Shown piece after piece: positions 56,901 through 64,000 of a stretch of DNA of 64,000 nucleotides; positions within the stretch are counted from its first letter, which is position 1; the number at the start of each line of letters is the position of its first letter. Source of the stretch: Planomicrobium sp. YIM 101495 (GTDB lineage Bacteria > Bacillota > Bacilli > Bacillales_A > Planococcaceae); NCBI RefSeq assembly GCF_009707665.1, contig NZ_WLZW01000001.1, positions 1,612,001 to 1,676,000 on the forward strand, in the 5' to 3' direction. The notes under the pieces were generated by a model that was not told the origin of the DNA, did no database searches, and saw nothing but the letters and a program-made list of their open reading frames with translations. Position numbers and translations under genes: made by a program.

Positions 56901-57950
56901 TCACGAAAACATTTCCTGGATCAATTCTTTGTTGCGCTTCTTGAAGACGTCGTTGTGGGACGACACCATCGCGACGCCTGTCGCATCCGGCTGGATATAA
57001 AGCTTCGCTTGGTTGACCGCGTTCGCTGCATCGACGAATGTACCGGCGATCAAGTTCAATTTCCCTTCATGCTGCAGGATGTCTCCCGCTCCGTACAATC
57101 CACCGACCGACGACTCACTCTTCGGATTGCCCGCAATGTAATAGTCATCCGCAATGGCGATGCTAAGCGGGCTGTTGTCAAGCAGGCTCGCATCACGCTC
57201 ATAACCGTGGTTGATGATCACTTCATCAACCGGAAGCAAGGTCTTTTCATCTGTCAATTGATCCGTCAGCTCCACCAGTTCGATCGCATCGCGACTGTCT
57301 GATGCGATCAACCGGCTGATCGATGTATTCAACAAGCATGTTGCCGCTCCTCCGAGCAACTGCTCGACTTGCGCTTCGTGCCCGGTGAATTCAGCTTTCC
57401 GGTACGTCACATAAATTTCCTCTGCGATCGGTGACAGTTCGTTCGCCCAATCGATGGCAGAATTTCCACCGCCTGAGATCAGCACTTTCTTGCCTTTGAA
57501 ACGTTCCAGCGACTTGACCGTGTAATTCAAATTGGAAACCTCGAAGCGCTCCGCCCCTTCGATATCCAGCTTCTGCGGGTTCAGGATGCCCCCGCCGACT
57601 GCAACGATCACCGTCTTCGAAAGATGCATCTCACCTGAAGCGCCTTCGATAACGAAGTGCCCTTCCGCATTTTTGGCGATGGTCTCCACTCTTTCATTCA
57701 ATACGATTGCCGGATCGAATGTCTGGCCTTGCTCGACCAACTGCTTGATCAGCTCAGCACATTGAATCGGTGGCTGGCCCCCAACGTCCCAAATCATCTT
57801 TTCCGGATACACATGCAACTTTCCGCCGAGCTGTGGCTGAAATTCGATAATTTTCGTCTTCATTCCCCGCAGACCCGCATAAAAAGCTGAATACAGTCCA
57901 GCAGGCCCTCCGCCGATGATCGTCACGTCAAACAATTCCCCGGTTTTCAT
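56901..57950 (-). CDS. Ferredoxin/flavodoxin-NADP reductase (YumC/YcgT-like)
   Basis: This 349-residue FAD enzyme of the thioredoxin-reductase-like fold has an N-terminal TIIGGGPAGLYSAFYAGLRG, an NADPH domain VLISGGGNSAIDWANEL and LYGAGDILQHEGKLNLIAGTF-type FAD closing motif. It lacks the CxxC of thioredoxin reductase, so it belongs to the YumC/YcgT group that reduces ferredoxin or flavodoxin. YcgT of B. subtilis is Fur-regulated, and this copy shares a Fur box with the divergent siderophore importer, suggesting a role in releasing iron. AACCGGGGAATTG-like site is weak. Confidence 0.9.
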   Translation of the reverse strand: MKTGELFDVTIIGGGPAGLYSAFYAGLRGMKTKIIEFQPQLGGKLHVYPEKMIWDVGGQPPIQCAELIKQLVEQGQTFDPAIVLNERVETIAKNAEGHFVIEGASGEMHLSKTVIVAVGGGILNPQKLDIEGAERFEVSNLNYTVKSLERFKGKKVLISGGGNSAIDWANELSPIAEEIYVTYRKAEFTGHEAQVEQLLGGAATCLLNTSISRLIASDSRDAIELVELTDQLTDEKTLLPVDEVIINHGYERDASLLDNSPLSIAIADDYYIAGNPKSESSVGGLYGAGDILQHEGKLNLIAGTFVDAANAVNQAKLYIQPDATGVAMVSSHNDVFKKRNKELIQEMFS

Positions 57951-57981
57951 TTATTGATTCACTCCGTCCCCAAAATTTCTA

Positions 57982-58010
57982 TTGACTCCGAAAACATTTC
58001 AACTTATAGT
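57982..58010 (+). promoter_or_regulatory. SigA promoter of the siderophore importer operon
   Basis: TTGACT, 17 bases, TATAGT, upstream of the ABC ATPase gene. The Fur box lies directly downstream, around the transcription start. Confidence 0.7.
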
Positions 58011-58014
58011 TTGT

Positions 58015-58043
58015 ATTGTACTGAAAATGAGAATCATTATCAA
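58015..58043 (-). promoter_or_regulatory. SigA promoter of the ferredoxin reductase gene
   Basis: TTGATA, 17 bases, TACAAT on the minus strand. Its -35 and spacer are covered by the Fur box. Confidence 0.6.
58028..58042. promoter_or_regulatory. Fur box between divergent iron genes
   Basis: TGAGAATCATTATCA matches the Fur 7-1-7 core TGATAATNATTATCA with one mismatch. It is positioned to block both divergent promoters when iron is sufficient. Confidence 0.75.
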
Positions 58044-58081
58044 CCATCAACACGATATTTTTTAAAAAGGAGGATGGCGCC

Positions 58082-58873
58082 ATGGTTCGCCTGCTCACGA
58101 AGGATTTATCCATCAGCTATGGGGAACGGCTGATCGTCAAAGATTTGAGCATCGAAATTCCCGATAAGAAAATCACGACGATCATCGGCTCGAACGGCTG
58201 TGGGAAATCGACGCTCTTGAAAGCAATCACCCGTGTCATCGCCCACCAGTCCGGCTCTGTCATGCTGGACGGCGGGGAAATCGCGAAAGAAAATACGAAG
58301 GCGCTTGCCAAGAAGATGGCTATCTTGCCGCAATCGCCTGAGAATACACCCGGCCTAACTGTCGGGGAGCTCGTTTCGTACGGCCGCTTCCCTTATCAGA
58401 AAGGGCTTGGACGCCTGACGAAAAAAGATTACGACATGATCAACTGGGCGCTCGATGTGACCGGTACCCAGTTCTTCAAATATCATCCCGTCGATGCCTT
58501 GTCCGGCGGTCAGCGCCAGCGCGTCTGGATCGCGATGGCACTTGCACAGGAGACGGAAATGATCTTCCTCGACGAGCCGACCACCTACTTGGATATGGCC
58601 CATCAGCTAGAAATTCTCGAACTGCTCGAGAAGCTCAACAAAGAACAAGGCCGCACGATCATCATGGTGCTGCATGACCTCAACCAGGCTGCGCGTTTTG
58701 CCGATTACATCATCGCCATGAAGAACGGCGAAGTCGTCAAAGCCGGCGACTGCCATGAAGTAATCACCAAGCCTGTGCTCGAGAAAGTATTCCGGATCGA
58801 TGCAGACATCGGCATCGACCCACGCACACAAAAACCGCTTTGCCTAACATACAATTTAATCAAAGGAGCTTGA
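58082..58873 (+). CDS. Iron-siderophore ABC transporter ATPase (FhuC/FecE family)
   Basis: This 263-residue ATPase has Walker A GSNGCGKSTLLKAI, Q-loop ILPQSPENTPGL, signature LSGGQRQRVWIAMALAQ, Walker B MIFLDEPTTYLDMAHQ and the switch His in VLHDLNQAARF. It resembles YusV, the shared siderophore ATPase of B. subtilis. AAAGGAGG precedes the ATG. It heads the operon ATPase-binding protein-two permeases, controlled by the Fur box just upstream. Confidence 0.93.
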   Translation: MVRLLTKDLSISYGERLIVKDLSIEIPDKKITTIIGSNGCGKSTLLKAITRVIAHQSGSVMLDGGEIAKENTKALAKKMAILPQSPENTPGLTVGELVSYGRFPYQKGLGRLTKKDYDMINWALDVTGTQFFKYHPVDALSGGQRQRVWIAMALAQETEMIFLDEPTTYLDMAHQLEILELLEKLNKEQGRTIIMVLHDLNQAARFADYIIAMKNGEVVKAGDCHEVITKPVLEKVFRIDADIGIDPRTQKPLCLTYNLIKGA

Positions 58874-58879
58874 CCTATT

Positions 58880-59800
58880 ATGAAAAAATTCTTATTGCCC
58901 CTATTCCTTCTCGCATTTGCGCTTGTCCTTGCAGCGTGCGGAAGCGACGAAGCTGATACAACGTCCGAGAAATCGGCGGATTCACCGGAAACCATCACTT
59001 ACGAATCTGAGAACGGCCCAATCGAAGTACCTGCAAACCCGCAGCGCGTCATCATCCTGTCCACTTATGGCGGTGATGCGGTAGCGCTTGGTGCACCACT
59101 TGTCGGAATCGACAGCTGGTCGAAAAGTAACCCGAACTTCCAAGATGCTCTTGAAGGCGTCGAAGAAGTCTCGGAAAACGACTTGGAAAAAATCCTTGAG
59201 CTTGATCCGGACTTGATCATCGGCAGTTCAACGATGAATAACATCGACAAATTGAATGAAATCGCACCGACTGTCACTTACACATACGGAAAAATCGGCT
59301 ACCTCAAGCAGCACCTTGAAATCGGGAAAGCGTTGAACAAAGAAAAAGAAGCACAAGCATGGATCGATGACTTCCAAAAACGTGCGAAAGAAGCCGGGGA
59401 AGAAATCCATGCGAAAATCGGGGAAGATGCGACGGTTTCCGTCATTGAGAACTTCGACAAACAGATCTACGTCTTCGGCGACAACTGGGGACGCGGAACA
59501 GAGATCCTGTATCAGGAAATGGGCTTGAACATGCCCGAAAAAGTAAAAGAAATGACAGAGAATGACGGCTACTACATGCTGTCACAGGAAGTCTTGCCGG
59601 AATATGCTGGCGACTACTTGATCTTCAGCAAAGATGGCACACAGGACAATTCATTCCAGGAAACCGAATTGTACAAGAATATGCCAGCTGTGAAGAACGG
59701 CAACGTATTCGAAGCGGAAGCACAAGCATTCTACTTTAACGATGCACGTACACTTGATTTTCAATTGGACTTCTTCATCGAGCACTTCCTAAATAAATAA
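58880..59800 (+). CDS. Iron-siderophore-binding lipoprotein
   Basis: This 306-residue substrate-binding protein of the FecB/FhuD/FeuA class has a lipoprotein signal ending in VLAACGS and a mature domain with NPQRVIILSTYGGDAVALG, LIDSWSKSNPNFQDALEG-like and LELDPDLIIGSST, the typical helical-backbone layout. Bound siderophore is unknown. It follows the ATPase gene by six bases with AAAGGAG upstream. Confidence 0.92.
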   Translation: MKKFLLPLFLLAFALVLAACGSDEADTTSEKSADSPETITYESENGPIEVPANPQRVIILSTYGGDAVALGAPLVGIDSWSKSNPNFQDALEGVEEVSENDLEKILELDPDLIIGSSTMNNIDKLNEIAPTVTYTYGKIGYLKQHLEIGKALNKEKEAQAWIDDFQKRAKEAGEEIHAKIGEDATVSVIENFDKQIYVFGDNWGRGTEILYQEMGLNMPEKVKEMTENDGYYMLSQEVLPEYAGDYLIFSKDGTQDNSFQETELYKNMPAVKNGNVFEAEAQAFYFNDARTLDFQLDFFIEHFLNK

Positions 59801-59809
59801 GCAGCAAAA

Positions 59810-59842
59810 AAAGAGGGATTCTTCGGAACAGAATCCCTCTTT
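59810..59842 (+). terminator. Intercistronic hairpin after the binding-protein gene
   Basis: A 12-bp perfect stem AAAGAGGGATTC / GAATCCCTCTTT with a 9-base loop. No T run follows on the plus strand, so it more likely protects the upstream mRNA or causes partial termination than ends the operon. Confidence 0.6.
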
Positions 59843-59870
59843 CAATTCCTTATAGAAATGATGATTAAAG

Positions 59871-60869
59871 ATGAAACGAACCCTTCCTTTCACAACTAAA
59901 TTGATTGCCGGCCTTCTCGTCCTGGCCGCGATGTTCGTCGCTTCACTCGTCTTCGGCGCAGCGGATACGTCATTCCGTGAAGTGTGGAATGCACTGTTCG
60001 CCGAAACAGCGGATGACACGACTTCAATTATCCGCGAGATCCGCTTGCCGCGTGAAATCGCGGCCATCTTTGTCGGGGCGGCACTAGCGGTATCGGGTGC
60101 GATGATGCAAGGTATGACGCGTAACCCGCTTGCCGATCCTGGACTGCTAGGCTTAACTGCCGGTGCGAACGCAGCGCTTGCCTTCACCTTAGCGTTCATT
60201 CCATCAGCGAACTATTTCATGATTATGATCGCCTGTTTTATCGGAGCAGCGATCGGGGCGGGCATCGTCTTCGGCATCGGCGCTATGAAACGCGGCGGGT
60301 TTTCCCCGTTCCGAATCGTGCTGGCAGGTGCCGCGATCACTGCTTTGTTGAATGCAGTCGCTGAAGGCATCGGCCTGTATTTCCACATTTCCAAAGACAT
60401 TTCACAATGGACGGCCGGCGGATTGATCGGCACGACGTGGGGACAGCTCCAGGTTATCGTGCCGTTCATCATCGTTTCCTTGCTCATCGCGATTTTCACT
60501 GCCCGCCAGCTGACGATCCTCAGCTTGAACGAGGAAGCGGCGATCGGTCTCGGGCAAGACACGAGACGCATCAAAGTGCTGCTGTTCTTCATCATCACGT
60601 TGCTTGCCGGCGCAGCCGTTGCCCTCGCCGGCAATATGGCGTTCATCGGCTTAATGATCCCGCATATCGTCCGCGCAATCGTCGGGACAGATTACCGGTT
60701 CGTCATTCCAATGTCAGCGGTTGCGGGTGCTGTGTTCATGCTATTTGCTGACCTGCTCGGCAGAATCATCAATGCACCGTTCGAGACACCAGTTGCGGCC
60801 ATCGTCGCGATTCTCGGCTTGCCGTTCTTCCTGCTGATTGTCCGTAAAGGAGGAAGAGCATTCACATGA
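59871..60869 (+). CDS. FecCD-type siderophore permease (first)
   Basis: This 332-residue membrane subunit has about nine to ten helices and the family motifs REIRLPREIAAIFVGAALAVSG, MTRNPLADPGLLGLTAGA, LNEEAAIGLGQDTRRIKV and MAFIGLMIPHIVRAIVGTDYR. The last one contains the EAA-like contact with the ATPase. The ATG lacks a good Shine-Dalgarno site. It overlaps the next permease gene by four bases. Confidence 0.93.
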   Translation: MKRTLPFTTKLIAGLLVLAAMFVASLVFGAADTSFREVWNALFAETADDTTSIIREIRLPREIAAIFVGAALAVSGAMMQGMTRNPLADPGLLGLTAGANAALAFTLAFIPSANYFMIMIACFIGAAIGAGIVFGIGAMKRGGFSPFRIVLAGAAITALLNAVAEGIGLYFHISKDISQWTAGGLIGTTWGQLQVIVPFIIVSLLIAIFTARQLTILSLNEEAAIGLGQDTRRIKVLLFFIITLLAGAAVALAGNMAFIGLMIPHIVRAIVGTDYRFVIPMSAVAGAVFMLFADLLGRIINAPFETPVAAIVAILGLPFFLLIVRKGGRAFT

Positions 60870-61873
60870 TCCATCCATCTATTATCCGGAAGCAGCGGAT
60901 TACATTTGCGGTCCTGTTGCTGTTGATTGTTTCGACGATCGTCATCAGCCTTGGACTCGGCTACTCTTCCCTGTCCTATGACCGGCTCTTTCCGGTCTTG
61001 TTCGGGCAAGGGACGTTCAAGGAAGAATTCATCTTATTCTCGATCCGGCTGCCGCGCATTTTGATCACGTTACTCGCTGGGATGGCACTCGCACTATCAG
61101 GCGCCATCTTGCAAGGCATTACACGGAACGACCTCGCTGATCCCGGCATTGTCGGAATCAACTCCGGTGCTGGCGCTGCGATTGCCCTCTTCTTCTTATT
61201 CGTCCCGGTCCAAGCCGGCGCATTCGTCTATTTGCTGCCAGCTGTCGCATTCGGCGGTGCTGTCGTGACCGCTTTGCTGATTTACTTGTTTTCTTACAGC
61301 CGCAACACTGGCCTCCAGCCTGTCCGCCTCGTCTTAGTCGGAATCGGCTTCTCGATGGCGCTGTCCGGTCTCATGATCATCTTGATTTCCTCAGCTGAGC
61401 GGGAGAAAGTCGATTTCATCGCCCGCTGGCTTGCCGGCAACATTTGGGGCACGGATTGGCCGTTCATTTTGGCACTGCTCCCGTGGCTCCTGCTCCTCAT
61501 CCCATTCGTCTTGTTCAAAGCCAACCGGCTGAACATGCTCGGACTGGATGAGCCAGCTGCCATAGGTCTCGGCATGTCCATCGAAAGGGAGCGCATCATT
61601 CTACTGCTTGCAGCGGTTGCGCTTGCCGCATCCGCCGTGTCGGTCACGGGCGGCATCGCTTTCATCGGCTTGATGGCCCCTCACTTGGCACGAGCGCTCG
61701 TCGGACCGCGCCACCAATTGATGCTACCGACCACGATTCTGATCGGCGGCTGGCTGCTTCTGCTGGCGGATACGGTCGGCAGAAACCTTCTGCAGCCGGA
61801 CGGCATCCCGGCAGGCATCGTCGCCGCATTGATCGGCGCACCGTATTTCATTTATTTGCTGTTGAAAAAATAA
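60866..61873 (+). CDS. FecCD-type siderophore permease (second)
   Basis: This 335-residue permease partners the first. It has RLPRILITLLAGMALALSGA, ITRNDLADPGIVGINSGAGA, LDEPAAIGLGMSIERERI and GIAFIGLMAPHLARALVGPRH. Start ATG 60866 overlaps the upstream stop (ATGA) with GGAGGAAG upstream, so translation is coupled. It is the last gene of the iron operon and is followed by a strong terminator. Confidence 0.93.
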   Translation: MIHPSIIRKQRITFAVLLLLIVSTIVISLGLGYSSLSYDRLFPVLFGQGTFKEEFILFSIRLPRILITLLAGMALALSGAILQGITRNDLADPGIVGINSGAGAAIALFFLFVPVQAGAFVYLLPAVAFGGAVVTALLIYLFSYSRNTGLQPVRLVLVGIGFSMALSGLMIILISSAEREKVDFIARWLAGNIWGTDWPFILALLPWLLLLIPFVLFKANRLNMLGLDEPAAIGLGMSIERERIILLLAAVALAASAVSVTGGIAFIGLMAPHLARALVGPRHQLMLPTTILIGGWLLLLADTVGRNLLQPDGIPAGIVAALIGAPYFIYLLLKK

Positions 61874-61874
61874 G

Positions 61875-61918
61875 AAAACCTTGGAGATCCCGTGTTGATG
61901 GGAGCTCCAAGGTTTTTT
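61875..61918 (+). terminator. Terminator of the iron uptake operon
   Basis: AAAACCTTGGAG and CTCCAAGGTTTT arms end in six T residues. Confidence 0.85.
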
Positions 61919-61978
61919 GTAACTTCTTTCTCGTTTAAACGTCTGCTCAGCAGGAAGTAAATTTTAAGGAGGAGAATT

Positions 61979-62353
61979 ATGAAACCGATTTTTTCTTTTC
62001 TATTGTCCGTTCTATTATTGAGTGCTTGTTCCGCTCCCGATGAACCGGCCTCTTCTGAAAAAGAGACCGCCTCACTTCCTTCCACGTGGGAAGAAGTGCA
62101 AGGCTTTGTGATTGAGATGGAAGAAGATGAAATTTCTGAACGGATTCTTATAGCTGAGGGCATTACGGAAGCTGAAGCACTGGAAGAGAATCCCTCTTAT
62201 GATCAAGCTATCTGGCTTACGAATGGGGAAATCGATTTTCCGGCTCTCCAAATAGGAGACGGAGTGACCGCCTGGTGGGATACTGCCAGACCTCACGAAG
62301 AACCCGGAACCTTAACTGTTCCCGCCGAGAAATTGATAACAGACCAAAACTGA
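61979..62353 (+). CDS. DUF3221 family lipoprotein
   Basis: This 124-residue lipoprotein has a signal peptide with lipobox LLSAC (Cys near 17). The mature domain, with QGFVIEMEEDEISERILIAEG, WLTNGEIDFPALQIGDGVTAWW and a proline-bounded C-terminus, fits DUF3221 (YobA-like), an OB-like small fold of unknown role. AAGGAGGAG precedes the ATG. Codons are more A+T-rich than in the iron operon before it. Confidence 0.82.
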   Translation: MKPIFSFLLSVLLLSACSAPDEPASSEKETASLPSTWEEVQGFVIEMEEDEISERILIAEGITEAEALEENPSYDQAIWLTNGEIDFPALQIGDGVTAWWDTARPHEEPGTLTVPAEKLITDQN

Positions 62354-62356
62354 TTT

Positions 62357-62380
62357 GTCCGCCGTTTTAAAACGGCGGAC
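62357..62380 (+). terminator. Palindromic hairpin after the DUF3221 gene
   Basis: A perfect 24-base palindrome with GTCCGCCG and CGGCGGAC ends around a TTTTAAAA centre. No T run follows the stem, so termination is uncertain; it may stabilise the message. Confidence 0.5.
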
Positions 62381-62458
62381 ATGCCAATACTCTTCGTTCA
62401 AACAGGAAGACATTCCTTGTTCGGACAGGAACACTCCAGACGGTTCGGGGCTTTTCTA

Positions 62459-64000
62459 TTATTCCTCTTTCGATTCCTGGAAAAATTTACGGTCCAGCTT
62501 CACATACTTCGCTTCAAAATCTCTGATCTGCAAAGGCCTGTCATATAGATACCCTTGATGGATGGTACAGCTGCTTGTTTCGAGGAATTCAACTTCTTCT
62601 TGCCGTTCGACGCCTTCTGCAACAAGTTCGCATTCGATGCTTTTCGCTAATTGGATCAGCGACTTGAGCACAGCCTCAGATTTCCTGTCCTTTCCGATTT
62701 TCTGAATGAACGACCGATCGATTTTGATTTTATTGATCGGAAAATGGGTCAAGTACGAAATCATGGAAAAGCCGGTCCCAAAATCATCGATTGCAATAGA
62801 AATGCCTCTTGATTTGCACAGCAGCAAGTTTTCCAGCGTTTCTGCGGAATAAGTCAGTTCTGCCTGTTCGGTAATTTCGATTTCAACCATTTCGGGCTGA
62901 ATCTCATATCGCCCGATGAGTTCAAAGAAGCTGTCAAAAAATCGCGGATTGGCGAGAAGGGAAGGAGTCATATTAATGGCAGTCTGCACACTCCAGCCGA
63001 AAAGCAAGTTCCACTCCTTCATCTGAATAAATACCTTTTCTACGAGATGAAGCGTTAAAGGAACGACCGTACCGGTCGCTTCCGCCACTTCAATGAATTC
63101 CAGCGGCGAGATTTCACCAAGCTCTGGATGCGCCCAGCGAGCCAACACTTCAGCTCCGACAATCTCCCGTGTTGATCCATCAATCTGAGGCTGAAGTGTA
63201 TAGTAAATCCCTGCATCATCCAAGTTTCCAGCCAGACCTTCCTCAATGGCGGACTTCCGCTTGCGCAACGCATCCATTGCCGGCCGGAAAAACAAGTAAG
63301 AGGAGCCACGGATCTTCTTCGCTTCATACATCGCGGTTTCTGCATTAGAGATAACTTCGCTGAACAGCAGGGCGTCATTCGGATAACAGGAAATCCCGAT
63401 GCTGACATGGATAGAGAGATCTTGGAAATTATGAACAATAAGCGTTTGTTCGAAGATGTCTGTAATCGCTTTCGCAAAATTCTCCAGCTTTTCTTTCGGT
63501 TCCGGTGCATAGAGAACAGCGAATTCATCACCATCCAAACGGAAAACTTCGCAATTTTCGTTTGTAAATCCCTTCAACTTTCCAGCAACATGTTTCAGCA
63601 CAGCATCGCCGGCATCATGCCCGTATACTGCATTAATTAATCTGAGATTATCCAGATTTAAGTAATAAATCGTGAACTTCTTTCCCAAAGAAATCAAAGC
63701 ATTGCTTTTCATTGTCAGAAGGCAGCGATTCGGCATTCCGGTCAAATAATCATAGTTGACGGATTCCAGCAACTGCTCTTCCACTCTCTTCTGGTCGCTG
63801 ACGTCTTGGAAGTAAAGTGCAAACCCGCCTTTTTTCAGCGGGGCGACTTTGATGTGGAACCATACACCCAGCGGCTGGTAATAATCTACGAACTCTATGA
63901 TCCGCTGTTCTGCCATCGCTTTTTTATAGGTATGATGAAAAGATGAATCAACCGCTTCGGGAAAAACATCGAACAAGCTCGTCCCGACGACCTTCTCCCG
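62459..64000 (-). CDS. PAS-GGDEF-EAL cyclic-di-GMP protein (partial, 5' end outside window)
   Basis: The frame stays open to the right edge, where it encodes a PAS-like REKVVGTSLFDVFPEAV, so the true start is outside and at least 513 residues are present. Order: PAS domain with a PAC-like end, GGDEF domain (about 85-245) and EAL domain (about 255-500). The GGDEF signature is degenerate (RLDGDEF). The EAL domain looks active: EVLARW, Asn in INMTPSLL, EIEITEQ, AIDDFGTGFS, KIDRSFI and VAEGVERQEE. The protein is therefore probably a c-di-GMP phosphodiesterase, perhaps allosterically controlled by its GGDEF domain. The PAS ligand is unknown. Confidence 0.9.
   Translation of the reverse strand, partial: REKVVGTSLFDVFPEAVDSSFHHTYKKAMAEQRIIEFVDYYQPLGVWFHIKVAPLKKGGFALYFQDVSDQKRVEEQLLESVNYDYLTGMPNRCLLTMKSNALISLGKKFTIYYLNLDNLRLINAVYGHDAGDAVLKHVAGKLKGFTNENCEVFRLDGDEFAVLYAPEPKEKLENFAKAITDIFEQTLIVHNFQDLSIHVSIGISCYPNDALLFSEVISNAETAMYEAKKIRGSSYLFFRPAMDALRKRKSAIEEGLAGNLDDAGIYYTLQPQIDGSTREIVGAEVLARWAHPELGEISPLEFIEVAEATGTVVPLTLHLVEKVFIQMKEWNLLFGWSVQTAINMTPSLLANPRFFDSFFELIGRYEIQPEMVEIEITEQAELTYSAETLENLLLCKSRGISIAIDDFGTGFSMISYLTHFPINKIKIDRSFIQKIGKDRKSEAVLKSLIQLAKSIECELVAEGVERQEEVEFLETSSCTIHQGYLYDRPLQIRDFEAKYVKLDRKFFQESKEE

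Noticed and set aside
1..64000. CRISPR arrays, insertion sequences, prophage or attachment sites, tRNA/rRNA
   Set aside because: No regularly spaced identical repeats, transposase or integrase frames, or cloverleaf/rRNA signatures were found in the window.

Overview
The window reads as chromosomal DNA from a low-to-mid GC Gram-positive bacterium of the order Bacillales, most likely the Planococcaceae (Sporosarcina/Planococcus-like). This is inferred from strong AAGGAGG-type ribosome binding sites, frequent TTG/GTG starts, a T-box leader, SigB-, SigW-, LexA-, Fur- and MhqR-type sites, and many genes with Bacillus counterparts (YflT, YsnF, YwbE, YolD, YihY, YceG, YfhO, bacterial NO synthase). 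I found no rRNA, tRNA, transposase, phage gene or CRISPR array. Coding density is high, and most operons end in a clear intrinsic terminator.

Layout. 0-7 kb: general-stress genes (DUF3243, YflT, YsnF/AvaK, catalase KatE), YwbE and a UvrD-type helicase. 7-12 kb: a lipoprotein, glutaminase, an MhqD-like hydrolase behind an MhqR-type operator, and an Rrf2-DUF896-Hsp33 operon. 12-17.5 kb: an HD nucleotidase, a CNNM/HlyC transporter, an SOS-controlled YolD protein, a SigB-type YihY protein and an unusual PUA/EVE-like + HNH + HAD fusion. 17.6-31.7 kb: a 14-kb acyl-CoA catabolic cluster with two acyl-CoA dehydrogenases, CoA ligase, crotonase, 3-hydroxyacyl-CoA dehydrogenase, thiolase, nitronate monooxygenase, TetR regulator, a TRAP transporter and an ACAD10/11-type kinase. 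31.9-38 kb: YebC, NO synthase, a HAD phosphatase and a T-box-controlled serine synthesis operon. 38-47.3 kb: a Ter (tellurite/stress) locus with three TerD proteins, TelA and the YceG/HAD/StiP/PRTase/CitE-like biosynthetic module. 47.4-51.4 kb: a CsbB-GtcA-YfhO type cell-wall glycosylation operon. 51.4-56.7 kb: more stress genes (SDR, Mn catalase, DJ-1-like, small membrane protein) and HtrA. 56.9-61.9 kb: Fur-controlled ferredoxin/flavodoxin reductase and siderophore ABC importer. 62-64 kb: a DUF3221 lipoprotein and a partial PAS-GGDEF-EAL protein.

The unifying theme is envelope and oxidative stress. At least nine sequences fit the SigB pattern (GTTTAA, 13-14 bp, GGGTAT), and each sits just upstream of a plausible stress gene. 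An ECF SigW-type promoter precedes the ter operon. The two most original loci are the acyl-CoA cluster, whose separate kinase and dehydrogenase suggest catabolism of 4-hydroxy acids taken up by a TRAP transporter, and the HNH-HAD fusion, whose HNH motif lacks its first histidine. All functions are inferred from sequence reading alone, since no database search was run.
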